In this document: positions 26,401 to 37,504 of the stretch, in pieces
How positions within the stretch are numbered: position 1 is the first letter of the stretch
Layout of the letters: every line of letters begins with the position of its first letter
From: Calcarisporiella thermophila CBS 279.70
Taxonomy: Eukaryota > Calcarisporiellomycota
Assembly: GCF_041956535.1 (NCBI RefSeq)
Contig: NW_027192201.1
Location: forward strand, 486,206 to 550,205
DNA: 64,000 bases
Direction: 5' to 3'
Program-made: the position numbers and the translations under genes
The notes under the pieces: generated by a model
What the model saw: the letters and a program-made list of their open reading frames with translations, nothing else
What the model was told of the DNA's origin: nothing
Database searches by the model: none

Positions 26401-27240
26401 GGATCATGGTGAGGAAGGATTCGAGGATGGCTTGCGATTTTTGCAGCTGGTAGAATTCTATCAAGGCATTGATAAAGGCCATCACGATAAGAATGGCTCC
26501 CATATAGGACTATGAAAAGAGAAAAGTAAAAATAAGCTTTAAACCGCGGTGAATGTCAAGGGAGCACGAATTTGGCTCCAATAGGAAATATGAAATCACG
26601 GATTCATATGAAAAAAGCTAGCGGCCAGCGCGTGGAGAGAGAGAAGACACCTACATTGGAAAAATTGGCGACCGGGTCCACGGCCAGCGTAATGTACACC
26701 ATAATGCCGGCTGCGATCATAAGCACGTTGAAGAGGGAGCCCAACACATGAAGGAATCTCACAAAGGGATGCGTCCGTTTAGGTGGGGAGAGCACATTCG
26801 GCCCGTATTGCTCAAGAGCCTGTTTGACATTAGCATCGCTGAGGCCCCTCGAGTGCGAAGGACTCTCCAGATCGATTTCGGTCCGGTACTTCGCCGCGCA
26901 TTGCTGTGGCGTGAGAAGATGTTCGTCCTATTCCACATCAGTAGACTTAGAGGCGCTTATAGCCGAAGGAAATGGGGGGCAATGTTATAATGCAGCTTAC
27001 TATATCCACATGCTTCTTATCCTTGGCCTCCTTCTGGGGATTCTTCCACCCGCGCATTTCCGCCCGCATCACGGCATGCTCTTCGGGCGTCGACTGGGGC
27101 ACCAGCGATTCATGCCGTAGGCCGAGCGGCTGCAGGTTCTGAGAGCGAAATGTAACCTTGTTCTCTTCCTCCCCCTGGTAATCCTTTTCCCCATCTCCCT
27201 CATTCGGGTGATGTTGAGACGTGTCACTCTTCTTGCCCAT
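23493..27240 (-). CDS. Na+/K+-ATPase-like type IIC P-type ATPase
   Basis: Four exons: 27240-27001, 26927-26655, 26509-24132 and 24018-23493, giving 1138 aa. The cytosolic N-terminus has the cation-ATPase N domain (ALEQYGPNVLSPPKRTHPFV). The actuator loop TGES is in SSLTGESEP and the phosphorylation site DKTGT is in LLATDKTGTLT. KGAPERVL, MVTGDHPLTA and TGDGVNDSPALKKADLGI complete the N and P domains. There are about ten TM segments. The M4 ion-site motif reads PQGLPATVT instead of the PEGL of ion-pumping Na/K enzymes, and M6 reads VIDLGFE where animal pumps have DLGTD. Pump activity and ion choice are therefore uncertain. No beta subunit gene is nearby. The intron before the last exon falls just after GSLL. 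Fungal proteins of this class are common and poorly characterised. Confidence 0.9.
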
Positions 27241-28003
27241 AGAGGGTTCGGCGGAAAAACAGGAAATGATGGAGTCGGTAATAAATAATGCTGGCTACAG
27301 GTGAATAATGAAGGAGTATAGAAATAAATAGAGCGGGGAGGGATGAAAGGCAAGCGCCAATATGACGATGGGGATTCTTAATCCATATGTTTAGAGTGTG
27401 TTTGAGGATTATATAGCATTCCTATCTCCACGCGAGGTGGCGGCGGGAATTTTTCGGGTGTGAAGATCATGGTGAGGCGAATGTATGTCTGGGCAAACGT
27501 TTCATTTGTTTTTTCAGAGTTTGGACCATTCTGGGGGTGGCGGCCAGGTTTAGTTTGTTTTTGCAACCCATTTTGCTGTTATCAGTTTAGCTGTTTTGTT
27601 ATCGAATATTCCTTGGCTTGTTCTCAATGGTTCCTAGGATGCATAGTTACATCTGGTCGCACTTCAGATCCATGAAAGGCCTCGACAATAAGACTTCCCT
27701 CCAATACAGTGTCTCCTCTTCCCTCTAGGAAACTCTATTCCGTCATTGACAGATGCGTTCGCTAGCGATGTCCCCTGCTCAGCAAGCCTATGCGGTTAGC
27801 ATTGTTTTTTTTCGCATGGAGTTGCCATCGAAGAGAAAATCTGCGCCACGCTCTCATGCTAACATCCACGTGATAAGTTACTACGTAATACCTCCATTAC
27901 TAATAGATGCAGCGGTAACTTTGCATTCTCGGGGGCCGAAGTAAAAAAGAGTCTTGCTTCAGGAAAAGCAAAGATAAAGCAGCTCCACTACTCGTTATAG
28001 ACT
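27241..28003. promoter_or_regulatory. divergent promoter, P-ATPase / quinone oxidoreductase
   Basis: 763 bases between divergent starts. It contains AT-rich patches and a CCTCTTCCCTCTAGG stretch at 27714-27730. No coding sequence recognised. Confidence 0.45.
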
Positions 28004-29224
28004 ATGAAAGCAGTCCTCGTCAAAGCACCCGGTACGTCATAGTACGTCCACGCCATGACAATTGGATGGTTAACTTGACTATTTGTTTACAACCAGGTGA
28101 CGCATCGCAACTTTACATTGGGGATGCTCCCACGCCCTTGGTGGGCGACCACGAAGTCCTTGTCAAGATTCAATCTTTCGGGCTCAATAGGTATAGTTGC
28201 ATTAAAAAAAAAGGGAGGGGGGGAGGGAAGAGGAACGCGGATTTATAACCCATTTATAAACCACAGAATGGACATATTACAACGCGAAGGAAGATATCCG
28301 CCACCGCCCGGTGTCACCGAGGCAAGCAATATTAGCTTGATAAAAATACGTGGCGACATTTTCTTTTAACGCTTTCTCTTTTTTTTTCATTTTAATGGGG
28401 GCCCTGTACCGTAGATTCTTGGAGTGGAGATGGCCGGTGTCATTGAAAAAGTTGGCCCCAAGGTCACGTTGCACGCCGTTGGAGACCATGTCTGCGGGCT
28501 CATGAAAGGCGGCGCCTACGCCGAGTACTGTGTCATTCATGAGGAGTTGGCATTTGCCATTCCGGAGGGATTCACGCCCCAACAGGCAGCTGCCATCCCA
28601 GAAGTTTGGATTACTGCCTACCAAGCATTGCATAAAGTAGGAGAACTGAAGGCGAACCAGGATGTCCTAATTCATGCCGGTGCAAGCGGTGTGGGGCTTG
28701 CTGCCATCCAGCTGGCCAAACTCGCAGGGGCGCGGAACATTTGCGTGACGGCAGGCTCGGACGAAAAACTGCGGACCTGTAAGGAAATGGGCGCCACCGT
28801 CACCATCAACTACCGTACGCAGCGGTGGCTTGATGTCGTGATGGAGCATACCCAGCAGCGTGGAGTCGATATGATTATCGATTTCGTGTGTGCTGATTAC
28901 TGGAACGATAACTTGCACGCCCTGGCGCGGGATGGGCATATGGTCATGCTCGCCACGCTCTCCGGCGGCAAAGTCACCGAAGGCAACCTCGCCCCGATCC
29001 TAGCCAAAAGACTCCGCATTCAAGGCTCTACGTTGCGCTCCCGATCGCTAGAGTACCAGATTGAGCTGGCCCGCGATGTGCGACGAGATTTGCTCCCTCT
29101 TTTAGCAAGTGGGGCCCTCCGCGTGGTGATTGACAAGGAGTACCCATGGAGCGAGATTGCAGAAGCCCATCGGAGGATGGAGAAGAACTTGAATGTAGGC
29201 AAGATAGTGGTGAATGTGGAGTGA
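28004..29224 (+). CDS. NAD(P)H quinone oxidoreductase, MDR superfamily (PIG3-like)
   Basis: Four exons: 28004-28031, 28097-28190, 28267-28321 and 28415-29224, giving 328 aa. The intron after exon 3 has a GC donor (GAG|gcaagc) and a tag acceptor; it is the only way to join YPPPPGVTE to ILGVEMAGVIEKVGP in frame. The N-terminal GroES-like domain has GLNRMDILQREGRYPPPPG, typical of the PIG3/TP53I3 quinone reductases. The Rossmann motif GASGVGLAAIQLAK follows. The motif LRIQGSTLRSRSLEYQIEL near the C-terminus is also characteristic of PIG3-like enzymes. It probably reduces quinones with NADPH as a cytosolic dimer. There is no zinc-binding site, as expected. Nearby genes give no pathway hint. Confidence 0.9.
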
Positions 29225-29682
29225 ATATAGACTATAGATGAAGCAGGGTCCTAGGGTCCCTGTTTCTTGAGGGCAAAAAATAAAGGCACCTCGGCCCCCT
29301 TGGGGGAGTTAATTTTGGAGCATTCTGGTTGTTGGATTTAGCGAGATGAAAGACGTGAGACCTGCTTTGCCCAGCGATTTGTTTATATGGCTGGTTTTGG
29401 CAGCTTCTCCTTTAGCACAAATCCCCCAGACGGGCGCAGTCCAATGGGGACCGGCCAACTTTCTCCTCGGTTTGATAGGTTTCAATGCTGATAAAAGAAT
29501 ATGCACGGAACCTTATCGGGGAAGGGTCAGGGCAGGAGGACAAGTTATCTAAGATATGGGGCCTCCTTGTCCTTTGCCCTCGCTTCCCTATCCTACCCCT
29601 TTGCCTTTTCTCCCCACGCTTTCGCCTCTCTTCCCCGGCTCTCCCACGCCCTCTTCATCCCCCTCATTCTCCCCTTTCCGCA
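29225..29682. other. intergenic region, promoter of PQ-loop gene
   Basis: 458 bases between two plus-strand genes. A strong CT-rich tract at 29560-29680 runs up to the start codon, as in many fungal promoters. No coding signal seen. Confidence 0.45.
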
Positions 29683-30811
29683 ATGACCTTCACAATGAAC
29701 AAGGAATTCTGGTCCAACGCATTAGGATACTTGAGCATTTTCTGTTGGATCGTGGTGCTCACTCCGTAAGCGACCATGCCACAGCGGTCATGTCCCCAAC
29801 CCGTGCTAACCTGTGTTTTGCTATTCCTCTATAAAGGCAGCTGCTTCAGAACTATAAGCGAAAGTCCGGAAATGGGCTCTCATGGAACTTCCTAATCATC
29901 TGGCTCCTAGGCGACATCTTTAATTTGCTTGGTGCCGGGATGCAGGGCTTGATGTTTACTATGGTGAGTGTATAGGGCTGCTCTTCGGCTCCTAAAGGTC
30001 AGCAGATTAACATGGGTTGGCTGTAGTTACTCCTGGCAGGGTGGTTTATTGTGTCGGACGTGCTGCTTATTCTTCAGGTCTTTTATTACCGAAAGCAACC
30101 TCGCTGCTCAAGTAGCGTCGGGAAGCCGTGCGAAACTTCCCTGCTCCTTCCCTCAGCAGTCCATCCGAGCTTCGAGGAGGAGAAGCACACGTCGTCCAAC
30201 CCACCGTCATTTGTGCTTCTTACGCTCTTCTCCTTAGGCGCGCTCGCCCTGCTCTTCTTCTTCACCTACGCTGTCTGGGGCCATCGCAGCGAATCCAGTT
30301 TAGGCGCCACCATCTTCGCGTTTCAAGGGGGCGGGCTAAACCACACGGACACGCATCTCTTTGTGATAGCGCAGATACTGGGGTGGGTTTCGACCGTGCT
30401 TTACATAGCTTCGCGAATCCCTCAAATCCTGAAGAACGCTCGTGAGAGATCGTGCGAGGGCCTGTCCGCCCTGATGTTCTTATTTATGGTGCTAGGGGAC
30501 CTCACGTATTGTTTGGTAAGTCTCTCATGTTCGGCCTCTTGCTCTGAATGGAGTAAGATTCAGAGCTTATTTCTTGCATTAAACTTCCTGTTTATTAATC
30601 TTTTATTTCGTTTTTGACGCTTGTTTTTTTTTTCTCAACCCCCTAGTCGATTTTGCTTTTCTCAACCGAGGCCCGCTACCTTGCCTTGAATCTGCCGTGG
30701 ATAGCCGGTAGCCTAGGTACGCTGGTGTTCGACTTTGTCATTCTCGCCCAATTATATCACTTCAGACACCCGATCTCCCATACTCGCCTTGATCCTAAGT
30801 CTCTTTGCTAA
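29683..30811 (+). CDS. PQ-loop repeat vacuolar transporter (Ypq/Stm1 family)
   Basis: Four exons: 29683-29765, 29837-29963, 30027-30515 and 30647-30811, giving 287 aa. The first PQ-loop is split by intron 1 (WIVVLTPQ joined to LLQNYKRKSGNGLS), followed by IWLLGDIFNLLGAGMQGL. The second is WVSTVLYIASRIPQILKN, then CEGLSALMFLFMVLGDLTY. Seven hydrophobic segments fit the SWEET-like fold. Yeast Ypq1-3 export basic amino acids from the vacuole, and human PQLC2 does so from lysosomes. The loop between the two halves (about residues 95-150) is hydrophilic and variable. The C-terminal tail is short, without an obvious dileucine sorting signal. The family is clear; the substrate is inferred. Confidence 0.92.
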
Positions 30812-31220
30812 TTTATTTTGTAACAGCTTGTTGTATCGCATCCTGTACATATTAATGACATATATATACATATACATATTCATATTATACATAGATAAAT
30901 ATATATATATATATATCGGAGATGTTTTTTTTCGAGATGGTGCACACCCATTTAATTTAATAGCTACCAATACAATCGTGGCGCTGCATGACTAATCCTT
31001 GTCTGATATTAAAGTTAGCAGCAGCTAGATTAAAATAATAGTAGACAGCAATAACAAAAAAAAAAGAAAACATTAATTCTGTGAAAAGATTGATAAAATT
31101 GAGAAATGGATAGGATAGAAAGGAGAGCAAGCTTAATCTAAGACCTATATTAAAGTTAATTAAATAAAAAAAAGAATAGTGTTAGCCGCGAGAAGGAAGA
31201 GGGCCTTCTGTGTGGCTATT
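30812..31220. other. convergent AT-rich intergenic region with TA repeats
   Basis: 409 bases between convergent genes. An alternating TA/CA tract lies at 30858-30917, and poly-A and AT-rich sequence follows. No gene seen. Confidence 0.55.
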
Positions 31221-31769
31221 TTATACGGCTTCTTCCTTATTGCTTCCGGGTGCATTGATCGTATCCAGCTGGGTTGGCTGCGGCTGCGGTTGGGATTGCC
31301 GAGGTGCCAGGCCCTCCCGCCTGAAGATGATAAACTCCTTAGCGGCAATGGCGGTGGCGGCTGCCCAGCACAGGAAGGAGAACCAGGAGAAGACCGCGGT
31401 TGCAATGACTGCAGGGCACCCATAGAACCCCGAAAAGGAGCAGCGTAGGAGACTGGGGACGGTGGAGGAGGCGACGGCAGCACAAAACCAGAAGAGCAAA
31501 AAGAAGACGTTAATGCCCAGTAGAACGCGAGGATCTCGGCGCTTTTCGTCAAGCGAGGTGAGTAGAGAAGTATGAGCCGCAATGACGCATGGGATCGTGT
31601 AGATCAGGGTGAAGAGGGCGACCACGAGGGCAAAGTTGATGCTTGAAGAAAATCCAAACAAAACATCCACGCTCCGTCCGGCCGTGATCAGCACAATGAA
31701 GGCCAGCGCGAGAGCGGCGTAGATAAGGAACAGCGAGCTCCTGTCCAAGAAACTAGAGGAGAGGGGCAT
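31221..31769 (-). CDS. four-transmembrane MARVEL-like membrane protein
   Basis: A single exon of 182 aa. Four hydrophobic segments: LFLIYAALALAFIVLITAG, INFALVVALFTLIYTIPCV, LGINVFFLLFWFCAAVA and VFSWFSFLCWAAATAIAA. A short Pro/Gln-rich C-terminal tail follows. The spacing and the Trp/Phe/Cys pattern in TM3 match fungal MARVEL-domain proteins (Nce102-like or unnamed). Such proteins sit in the plasma membrane or eisosomes. The start MPLSSSFLDRSS is preferred over upstream in-frame codons because the hydrophobic core begins at once and the upstream part lacks conserved features. It is divergently transcribed from the PUF gene across a 1.2 kb gap. Confidence 0.72.
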   Translation of the reverse strand: MPLSSSFLDRSSLFLIYAALALAFIVLITAGRSVDVLFGFSSSINFALVVALFTLIYTIPCVIAAHTSLLTSLDEKRRDPRVLLGINVFFLLFWFCAAVASSTVPSLLRCSFSGFYGCPAVIATAVFSWFSFLCWAAATAIAAKEFIIFRREGLAPRQSQPQPQPTQLDTINAPGSNKEEAV

Positions 31770-32999
31770 TTTAAAGGGCTGGTAGATTGATTGAGCGATG
31801 AATCGATCTTGATCAAGAGTAGGAACGTCGGAGAAGAGAGGAGGAAGAGGAAGATAGCAGTGTTGGGAGGTGGTGAAAGGTATGACAACTTCTACCACCA
31901 GAGACCGCCACATTTTTGATTGAGGCGTGGAAACGGGGTTTCGCAAACCTTTTTTCCCTCCATTGGATGGAGCAATCACCGGCCCAAGCTTGGAACAAAG
32001 CTCAATTTCGAAACCCGAATGTTTTCCTCGATAGTTGGCTAGCAAGCGATGCCAATTTATTTAGCTCGATGAATGCCGCCCTCCCGCTATTCCATGGAGG
32101 ATGGGGAGGGGGGGGGGTGACGTCGCCACTCTTACGGGTGCTTCTTTTCTCCGCGAATCCATCGCGTGCAGATGCATCCCATTCATCACAGACTTGTTTG
32201 ACATATTGGGCTGTGCCCTTTTAACACGCCAATGGAGGGCGGCGGCTCGCTTGCCATCCCTACCGGGGTTCCCCGTAAGAGGGAGGACTGCTATTCTTTT
32301 TTCCCTCCTTTTGGTCTCCTCTTCGCAGGCTTAGAGGCCAGAGGAGCCCTCTCGTTCCCTTGTCCAACCAGCCTCGGCTACAAACTTCTCCATGACCTTG
32401 CGTGCATCGAGGCAGAGAATTTCTCGAGGGAAAAAGCGGGCCCGCGAATGAAAACAAGGGCGGCCAGCGAGATTTGGGGAATGGGTGGAACGGGTGACCT
32501 CTCGCCTCGGCCGCCATTGCCTAATTCAAGTGCAGCCAAGCTGCAATTCTAAAGAAGCATGACTGTGAAATTGAAAACACTTACCAGACTGCTGGTTCTC
32601 GATTGCATCACACTCCGCACACGCCCAAGTATTCGGGTTTTTTTTATATTCTCTCTCTCACCTCTGCAACGGTTCGCGAATAAGGTTGCTGCCCCATCTT
32701 TCGATAGTGTGACATATCCTCGTTTTGATGCCGTATTAACATCTATTTTTTTTTTCTGTGCGTTCCCGTTCTCCGCTTTCTTTCTTGTTCCCGCCCTCTG
32801 TTTTCCCCCCTAGGACAGGTTCTTCCCCTCCCCCCTCTCCCATTCCCCCTTTGAAGAGTTGAGCTGCTACTTTCCATTGCCCATTCTCCTTTTCTTTCTG
32901 CCATTGCAAGCTCGCCAATCCCCTCATCCAAGCGAACCCCTTCTCCTCTGAATTGTCCCTCTTCCCGCTCATCCTCATTAACCCTGCAAACCAGAAAAA
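31770..32999. promoter_or_regulatory. 1.2 kb divergent promoter, MARVEL protein / PUF protein
   Basis: Mixed composition with a G-run at 32107-32117 and long CT-rich tracts from 32750 to 32990 upstream of the PUF start. Small ORFs have no recognisable features. Confidence 0.45.
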
Positions 33000-34970
33000 A
33001 TGATACCAGAAAACGCGCATCACTATACCCTTCCAAGCCCTGGAAAGCACTTATTCCCTCCCCCCAATCTCTCCCCATTCTCATCCGGCCCCCCGACCCC
33101 CGACTCCGAAATCGAAAGCCGCATCCGCCGTCCATTTGAGCGGCTTCCCAGCGTAAGACTCGCGTTCTTCATGGTGCCATCGCCCGCTGCATAACCATTG
33201 TTGTTCTTTTGGATTCGTAGAGCCCGACGCAATCAAGCTTTGAAAACGACTCGGATTTACTCCCTCCCCTCCACCGCTTAGACCGCCTCTCCCTATCAAG
33301 CCCCACGACTAGCCACGTTTTCATGGGAAGAGGCTATGCAAGCGAAAGGAGCATGTTTGAGTGGCGCCAGCTGGTTCCTCCGCCTTTCTGGCCCTTGTCC
33401 TGGTGCGAGGAGACCTCGTCCATAGCCTCGGCCGCTGTGACGATGCCGGCCAGGCGAAAGAGATCCGAAGATGGTAAGCGGGCGAAATAAACTCTGTTCC
33501 ACCTTGGGCTCTCCGAGCAATGGCTTTGCTGACTCCCTTTTGCCAACTCCTTCAGCCTCGCGTTTTGCGGATGCCCAGCTCGAGGACTTTGTCGGCGAGA
33601 TCTACCCCCTCTGCAAGGACCAACAGGGCTGCCGGTTTCTGCAGCGCAAGCTCGAGGAGAAGAGCAGGCGCGCCTGTGAGCTCGTGTTTAATGAGGTGGT
33701 GGACCATTTCTCGGAGCTCATGACGGGTGAGTCTCAGTTGTGTCCTTACTTTCCCTTCCCTCTCTTTTCTCCCCTTCCCTCCCTCTGCCCCCTCTTCGAA
33801 TTCGAGTTCTAATTATGAAGATTTTGGGGGAGTTTAGATCCATTTGGGAACTATCTGTGCCAAAAGCTTCTCGAACATTGCACAGACGAACAGCGCACCG
33901 TGCTGGTGGATCGGGTGGCGCCAGACCTTGTCGCCATCTCCATGAACCTGCACGGGACTCGGGCGGTACAACGGATGGTCGAGTGTCTGTCGAACCCTAG
34001 GCAGGTGCACTCTGTCATCGTCGCGCTGGAGAGGAACGTCGTTACACTGATTAAGGTTAGGATTTAACCTTCGGATCGATTCAACCTATTTGCTCATCTT
34101 TTCCCTCCCCTCTCTTCCTCTCTCGCTACACCCTCCTCCCCTCCCAAATTTCTCGTTCGATGCTTAGAACCTCAATGGCAATCACGTCATCCAGAAATGC
34201 CTGAAGAAGATGAGTCTGACCGAGTCTGCGTTCATTTATGACACGGTGGCGCGGCATTGTGTCGAGGTCGCCACCCACCGCCACGGCTGCTGCGTCTTTC
34301 AACGCTGCGTCGACCACGCCTCCGAGATTCAGCGCGCGCAGCTCTCCCACCAGGTGATCGCCAACGCCCTGGCCCTTGTGATGGACCCCTATGGCAACTA
34401 TGTCGTGCAGTACATCATCGACCTGGATTGCGACGAGGCCGGCGCCGGGTGGGTGACGGAGATGATGGTGCGGCAGTTCCTGGGCAACATGTACCGCCTC
34501 TCCCTGCAAAAGTTCAGCTCCAACGTCATCGAGAAATGCCTGCGCGTTTCCGGGCCATCCCTGCGCAGAAAGATGATCGAGGAGCTATTGCCCTACGTGG
34601 GTGCGCTGCTTGCGGATTCCTATGGGAACTATGTGGTGCAGACGGCCCTGGATCATGCGGACAAAGAGCAGCGGGCCAAGGTAAATGACCCTGGCCTAGA
34701 GGGTGACCCCCCCCCCTCCCCTCTCTCCTAGTTTCTGTGTTGTCTTTAGCTGACCCCTTCCTCTTTGTTATTTAGCTGGTGGAAATGATCCGACCCCGCC
34801 TCGCAGCTATTCGAAACACCCCGCATGGCAAGCGAATCCAAACCAAGCTGCAACGGCATGCCATTGAGGATTGGCAGCTCAGCTATGATGCGTCGTTTCT
34901 CAAGAGCGATACCAGTGCGGTGACGGTACAGGAGCTGGCCAGGCCGTTGGGCTATTACCGCTATCTTTGA
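33000..34970 (+). CDS. Pumilio/PUF-family RNA-binding protein
   Basis: Six exons: 33000-33152, 33221-33473, 33556-33726, 33838-34055, 34168-34680 and 34776-34970, giving 500 aa. A short Pro/Ser-rich N-terminus (about 135 residues) is followed by the eight-repeat Pumilio homology domain. Repeat cores visible are CKDQQGCRFLQRKLEE, DPFGNYLCQKLLE, NLHGTRAVQRMVE, NLNGNHVIQKCLKK, HRHGCCVFQRCVDHA, DPYGNYVVQYIIDL, QKFSSNVIEKCLR and DSYGNYVVQTALDHA. Each carries the N/S-x-x-x-Q or S-x-x-x-E code positions. It binds mRNA 3' UTRs with a UGUA core and controls decay or translation. The compact N-terminus is shorter than in yeast Puf3 or Mpt5. The last repeat is split by the final intron, after which the domain ends with TPHGKRIQTKLQR. 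Confidence 0.94.
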
Positions 34971-36073
34971 GAGCGTTTCTGGTTGTCAAATAGCAACGCG
35001 AAATGAAAAAATGTGGACAGTAATTTTTTTTGTTTTCTTCTCTCTCCCTCTCTTTTCTCCCCCCACCCCCTGTTATGTTATGTGTACTGTGTTCTAGCGT
35101 GTGTTTACTAGCTGTTACTTGCTCATCTTTCTATCTAAATGAGAACTTTTGGATACGGACTCACTATTCATTCTATATACCATATTCACTATACGCATTT
35201 AATATCGCACTGTTTAGCCCATACTCTATATCCATAGGACATTCAATTTTTATTTTTTTTTATTTCCATTATTTTACCTATTTCTTTATTTTTTTTATCT
35301 TGTCGACCAGACGGTTTATTTTTTTTTTGTCACTCCTAATTGTATGTATATTTCTATTTTGGCCAATATTGCTTGGGGACTCTCCATATAAGGTGGCTGG
35401 TCCAAGAGTAAGAAAGAGTGCTGGGACAATCTCACCGGGCATTTCAGCCCAAGATTGAATGTCAGATTTCTGAGTGTTCCAGCAAGAGGACATAGGGTTT
35501 AGAGGGGAACGAACAAGACAGAGAGTTTGGGGGAAGAGGCATTGAGCGTTTAGAGTTGCCCCTCACCATTGATTTATGCGGTGCATTCTTTTTTTGTGCT
35601 CCTCAGTTCCCAGTTAACTCTCTTTCTCTTTTCCCCTCCTCCCCGCTAGCACCGTTTGCGGTAGAGTTTGCGAAGATTTGTGCGACTTTTCTTCCCAGTC
35701 TCTAGTAGTGGTTCTAGCTTTCCCTTCTAATTCTGTTCTCATCCTTGATTCCTTGCCCCTCTATTTCCAACCCAACACGGCCGCCTCCCCCCCTCTCCGC
35801 CTCCCTCTCCCCCCTGCCAATAGGTCTTCTTTGTCGGGTGTGAATACTGTTTTTGGGCCGGCCAGCTAATATTCTAAGACAGAAGAGAAACATTTTCTAG
35901 TTGGTTTTGGTATATCACGCTAGGGCTTGAAACCAAACGCGAACTCTTCATTCTTATTAAACGGGAAAAGCTTCGCTCTCTCTCCCCTCTTGTCCCCCTC
36001 ATTCCCTGTGTCATCCCCCATTTCGCGTGTATTTGCTTGGTATCTATTGTCATTGGGTGCACATTAAGAAGCC
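34971..36073. other. T-rich intergenic region, PUF 3' / Ecl1-like promoter
   Basis: 1.1 kb. Very T-rich and low in complexity between 35020 and 35340, then pyrimidine-rich (35620-35830). No conserved protein features in any frame. Confidence 0.5.
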
Positions 36074-36550
36074 ATGGATCTCGATTTCTGCCTGTTCTGT
36101 ATGAATCGCACCCAGGTAAGAGACTTCCTTCATCTCCTGACCATTCCAGTTCGCGTATCTCACCTCTCCACGGCAAAGGCGGGTGACGCCTACTGCAGCG
36201 ATGCCTGCCGCTACCGCGACTCCCTCCGCCCCTCCTCCACCGACATGCCCCCAACCCCTAAAACGCTTGGGCCCACGACCCATCCTCCAGAGGCGACCTT
36301 TCACGGTATCCATCCTCTCTCACCCACCGCGCCTACGCATCCCGTGCCAAAATACTCCTCTACGCTTCCGGTTTCGCTGCAGCACTACGGGTTTCCCGTC
36401 AAGTACGCGCGGAGAACCTCCTACTCGCACGCGAGCCTCGTTCTACCTGCATCCGGTGGCGCCTCGCTTGAGCTGGAAGAGGGCGAGAAGGAGGATGCGG
36501 GAGATATGAAGACACCAAAGAACTTTTTAAAGTGCGTTGGCTCCATTTGA
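36074..36550 (+). CDS. ecl1: Ecl1-family zinc-binding lifespan/stress regulator
   Basis: Two exons, 36074-36115 and 36179-36550, giving 137 aa. The N-terminus MDLDFCLFCMNRTQ followed across the intron by AYCSDACRYRD forms the paired CxxC...CxxxC zinc motif that defines fission yeast Ecl1/Ecl2/Ecl3 and their relatives. The rest is Ser/Pro-rich with an acidic patch (ELEEGEKEDAGD) near the C-terminus. In S. pombe these short proteins extend chronological lifespan and respond to sulfur, zinc or amino-acid limitation. The first exon is just 14 codons, so the intact motif appears only after splicing. The small size fits the family. Confidence 0.82.
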   Translation: MDLDFCLFCMNRTQVRDFLHLLTIPVRVSHLSTAKAGDAYCSDACRYRDSLRPSSTDMPPTPKTLGPTTHPPEATFHGIHPLSPTAPTHPVPKYSSTLPVSLQHYGFPVKYARRTSYSHASLVLPASGGASLELEEGEKEDAGDMKTPKNFLKCVGSI

Positions 36551-37504
36551 GTGGCGTGACGTCGACGCCGACGACCATGTTGGGCGGCTCCCTTTTTCCG
36601 CCTAAAACCTATCTATTTCAATATATATATATACGTCTGTGATGTTTCCAATACTCTCCCGTGTTATCCTCTTTTTATAATTTGTGCTTAGACTATATTC
36701 AATGTTTCTAATGAATGTATTTCAATGGTTTTTTTGATTTGAAAACTTTCTCTGTGTATTTCTTTTTTTTTTCTTTTTCCTCGCCTTGCTACTTCGTTCC
36801 CTCTTGAGCCCCGCGTATCTTTATTTGTAATTTTTTTTTTCCCTCTCCTTTTTTTACCCTCTCTCCTTTTGCCCTAATGCCTCTTCGGTTGGTTGCACCG
36901 TTTTATTCTCTTTTCTCGCAGGACCGTGCTCCCGTCCTGTTTTCACCTAGACTGGAGGGTCAAACTTGTATTTTCCCTTTGGGTTGCCCCACCCATGGTA
37001 ACAATAAAGTGTATTATGGGTTTTCTCGTGAATACATGTTGACGGAGTTCCATTCTTGTTCGCAAGCCACTCCCCTCCTCCGCGGCTCCACCAGCTCAGC
37101 AGGAGCAAAGAAGCTCGCCTGCGGCCTTGGGAGAGAGCAGTAGCAATCCGAGAGTGGGCGGAATAAAAGGAGCCCAAGTGTCAATCAGAAACCCGGAGAG
37201 TCCCAGCGCGTCTTCCCCTTCCCCTTTAGATATTGGACCTATTTCTCTTCCTTGAAATTCGCTGCCCACCCCTCCATCGGGTGGCTTAAAATATCCCCAG
37301 AACTCTCAGAGATTCGCGAAAAAAGTCCAAAGTAGATAAAAAAAGTCGACCCCCTTGTCTAACACCCATCTTTCCCTTCTTGTTCATTTATTTTTTACTT
37401 TTTTTTTTCATTCATAAATCATTGCCTGCTTTTTCATTTTGTCCCATCCCCATCTCGCCTCCCCAAAATCAATTCACACCCCAGATTAACAATTTCTCAC
37501 TACC
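36551..37504. other. intergenic region, RhoGDI promoter
   Basis: 954 bases rich in T and C runs. A TA repeat lies at 36622-36632. No gene recognised. Confidence 0.45.

Noticed and set aside
30858-30920. TA-rich tract as replication origin or telomere-like array
   Set aside because: Short irregular TA/CA microsatellite in a convergent 3' region; no consensus or supporting context.
35020-35340. Long hydrophobic plus-strand ORF in T-rich DNA
   Set aside because: Composition is Phe/Ser/Leu from poly-T tracts; no conserved pattern.
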